A DNA stretch of 5,392 nucleotides, taken from positions 1-5,392 of the forward strand of contig DATIQT010000082.1 in NCBI GenBank assembly GCA_035470525.1, read 5' to 3'. Positions within the stretch are counted from its first letter, which is position 1. Every line of letters begins with the position of its first letter. The notes beneath the pieces are model-generated. The model made no database searches. It saw nothing but the letters and a program-made list of their open reading frames with translations, and was not told the origin of the DNA. The stretch is from CALXSC01 sp035470525 (GTDB taxonomy: Bacteria > Pseudomonadota > Alphaproteobacteria > Rickettsiales > UBA1997). Shown in pieces: positions 5,354 to 5,392 of this stretch. A program made the position numbers and the translations under genes.

Positions 5354-5392
5354 TTCCAACCGCTCGTTCCTCGCGGGGAAGGTGTAGTCTTT
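5354..5392. repeat. GC-rich bulged hairpin at the right edge, possibly part of a dispersed repeat or a gene end
   Basis: TTCC-AA-CCGC (5354-5363) pairs with GCGG-GGAA (5373-5380), giving an 8-bp stem with an AA bulge and a 9-nt loop. About two thirds of positions 5356-5380 are G or C, in sharp contrast to the rest of the window. On the minus strand all three frames enter open from the edge; the longest reads KTTPSPRGTSGWKQVFEVEI and onward, 27 residues, to TAA at 5310-5308. It may be the end of a leftward gene, a mobile or REP-like repeat, or a structured RNA. The window ends before this can be decided. Confidence 0.35.

Noticed and set aside
1..5392. Hidden defence system, CRISPR array or toxin-antitoxin pair
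   Set aside because: No direct-repeat array, nuclease, helicase or small toxin-like gene pair is present; the short genes are accounted for by SecG, the Dps-like protein and the deaminase.

Overview
The window is strongly A+T-rich bacterial DNA with six complete or nearly complete protein genes, plus the tail of an insertion sequence at the left edge. The MurA C-terminal half (ASDLRASVSLVLAGL, YHLERGYEFL) and the glycine-rich SecG resemble alphaproteobacterial versions by eye. Low GC, small intergenic spaces and an archaeal/eukaryote-type prolyl-tRNA synthetase fit a host-associated or reduced-genome alphaproteobacterium (Rickettsiales/Holosporales-like or a gut lineage). This placement is an inference from recall, not from a search.

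Layout, left to right. Positions 1-141 hold the 3' end of an IS transposase (IS3/IS481-type integrase C-terminus) and the probable right end of the element. proS (269-1687, +) follows, and ends at a hairpin terminator shared with the opposing secG. On the minus strand an orphan type IV pilin-like pseudopilin gene (2723-2067) is followed after 24 nt by secG (2042-1743), probably as one transcript. Divergent from the pilin is a 118-residue Dps/ferritin-like protein (2896-3252, +). Its 3' end overlaps by 9 bp the 3' end of the convergent murA (4557-3244, -). Divergent from murA is a dCMP deaminase-like gene (4730-5179, +). The last 213 bp carry no convincing gene but end in a GC-rich hairpin cut off by the window edge.

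The genes serve different housekeeping roles: proline charging of tRNA (ProS), export through SecYEG (SecG), the committed step of peptidoglycan synthesis (MurA) and pyrimidine deoxynucleotide supply (deaminase). The pilin-like and Dps-like genes are accessory. The only plausible functional pairing is pilin plus SecG, since pseudopilins depend on the Sec translocon.

The most unusual signals are non-coding. A perfect 17-bp inverted repeat ends 2 nt before the deaminase start codon and leaves no Shine-Dalgarno. A second dyad with 13-nt arms (12 matching) covers the -10 box and leader of the Dps-like gene. A GC-rich bulged hairpin lies at the right edge. No defence system, CRISPR array, rRNA or tRNA was seen.
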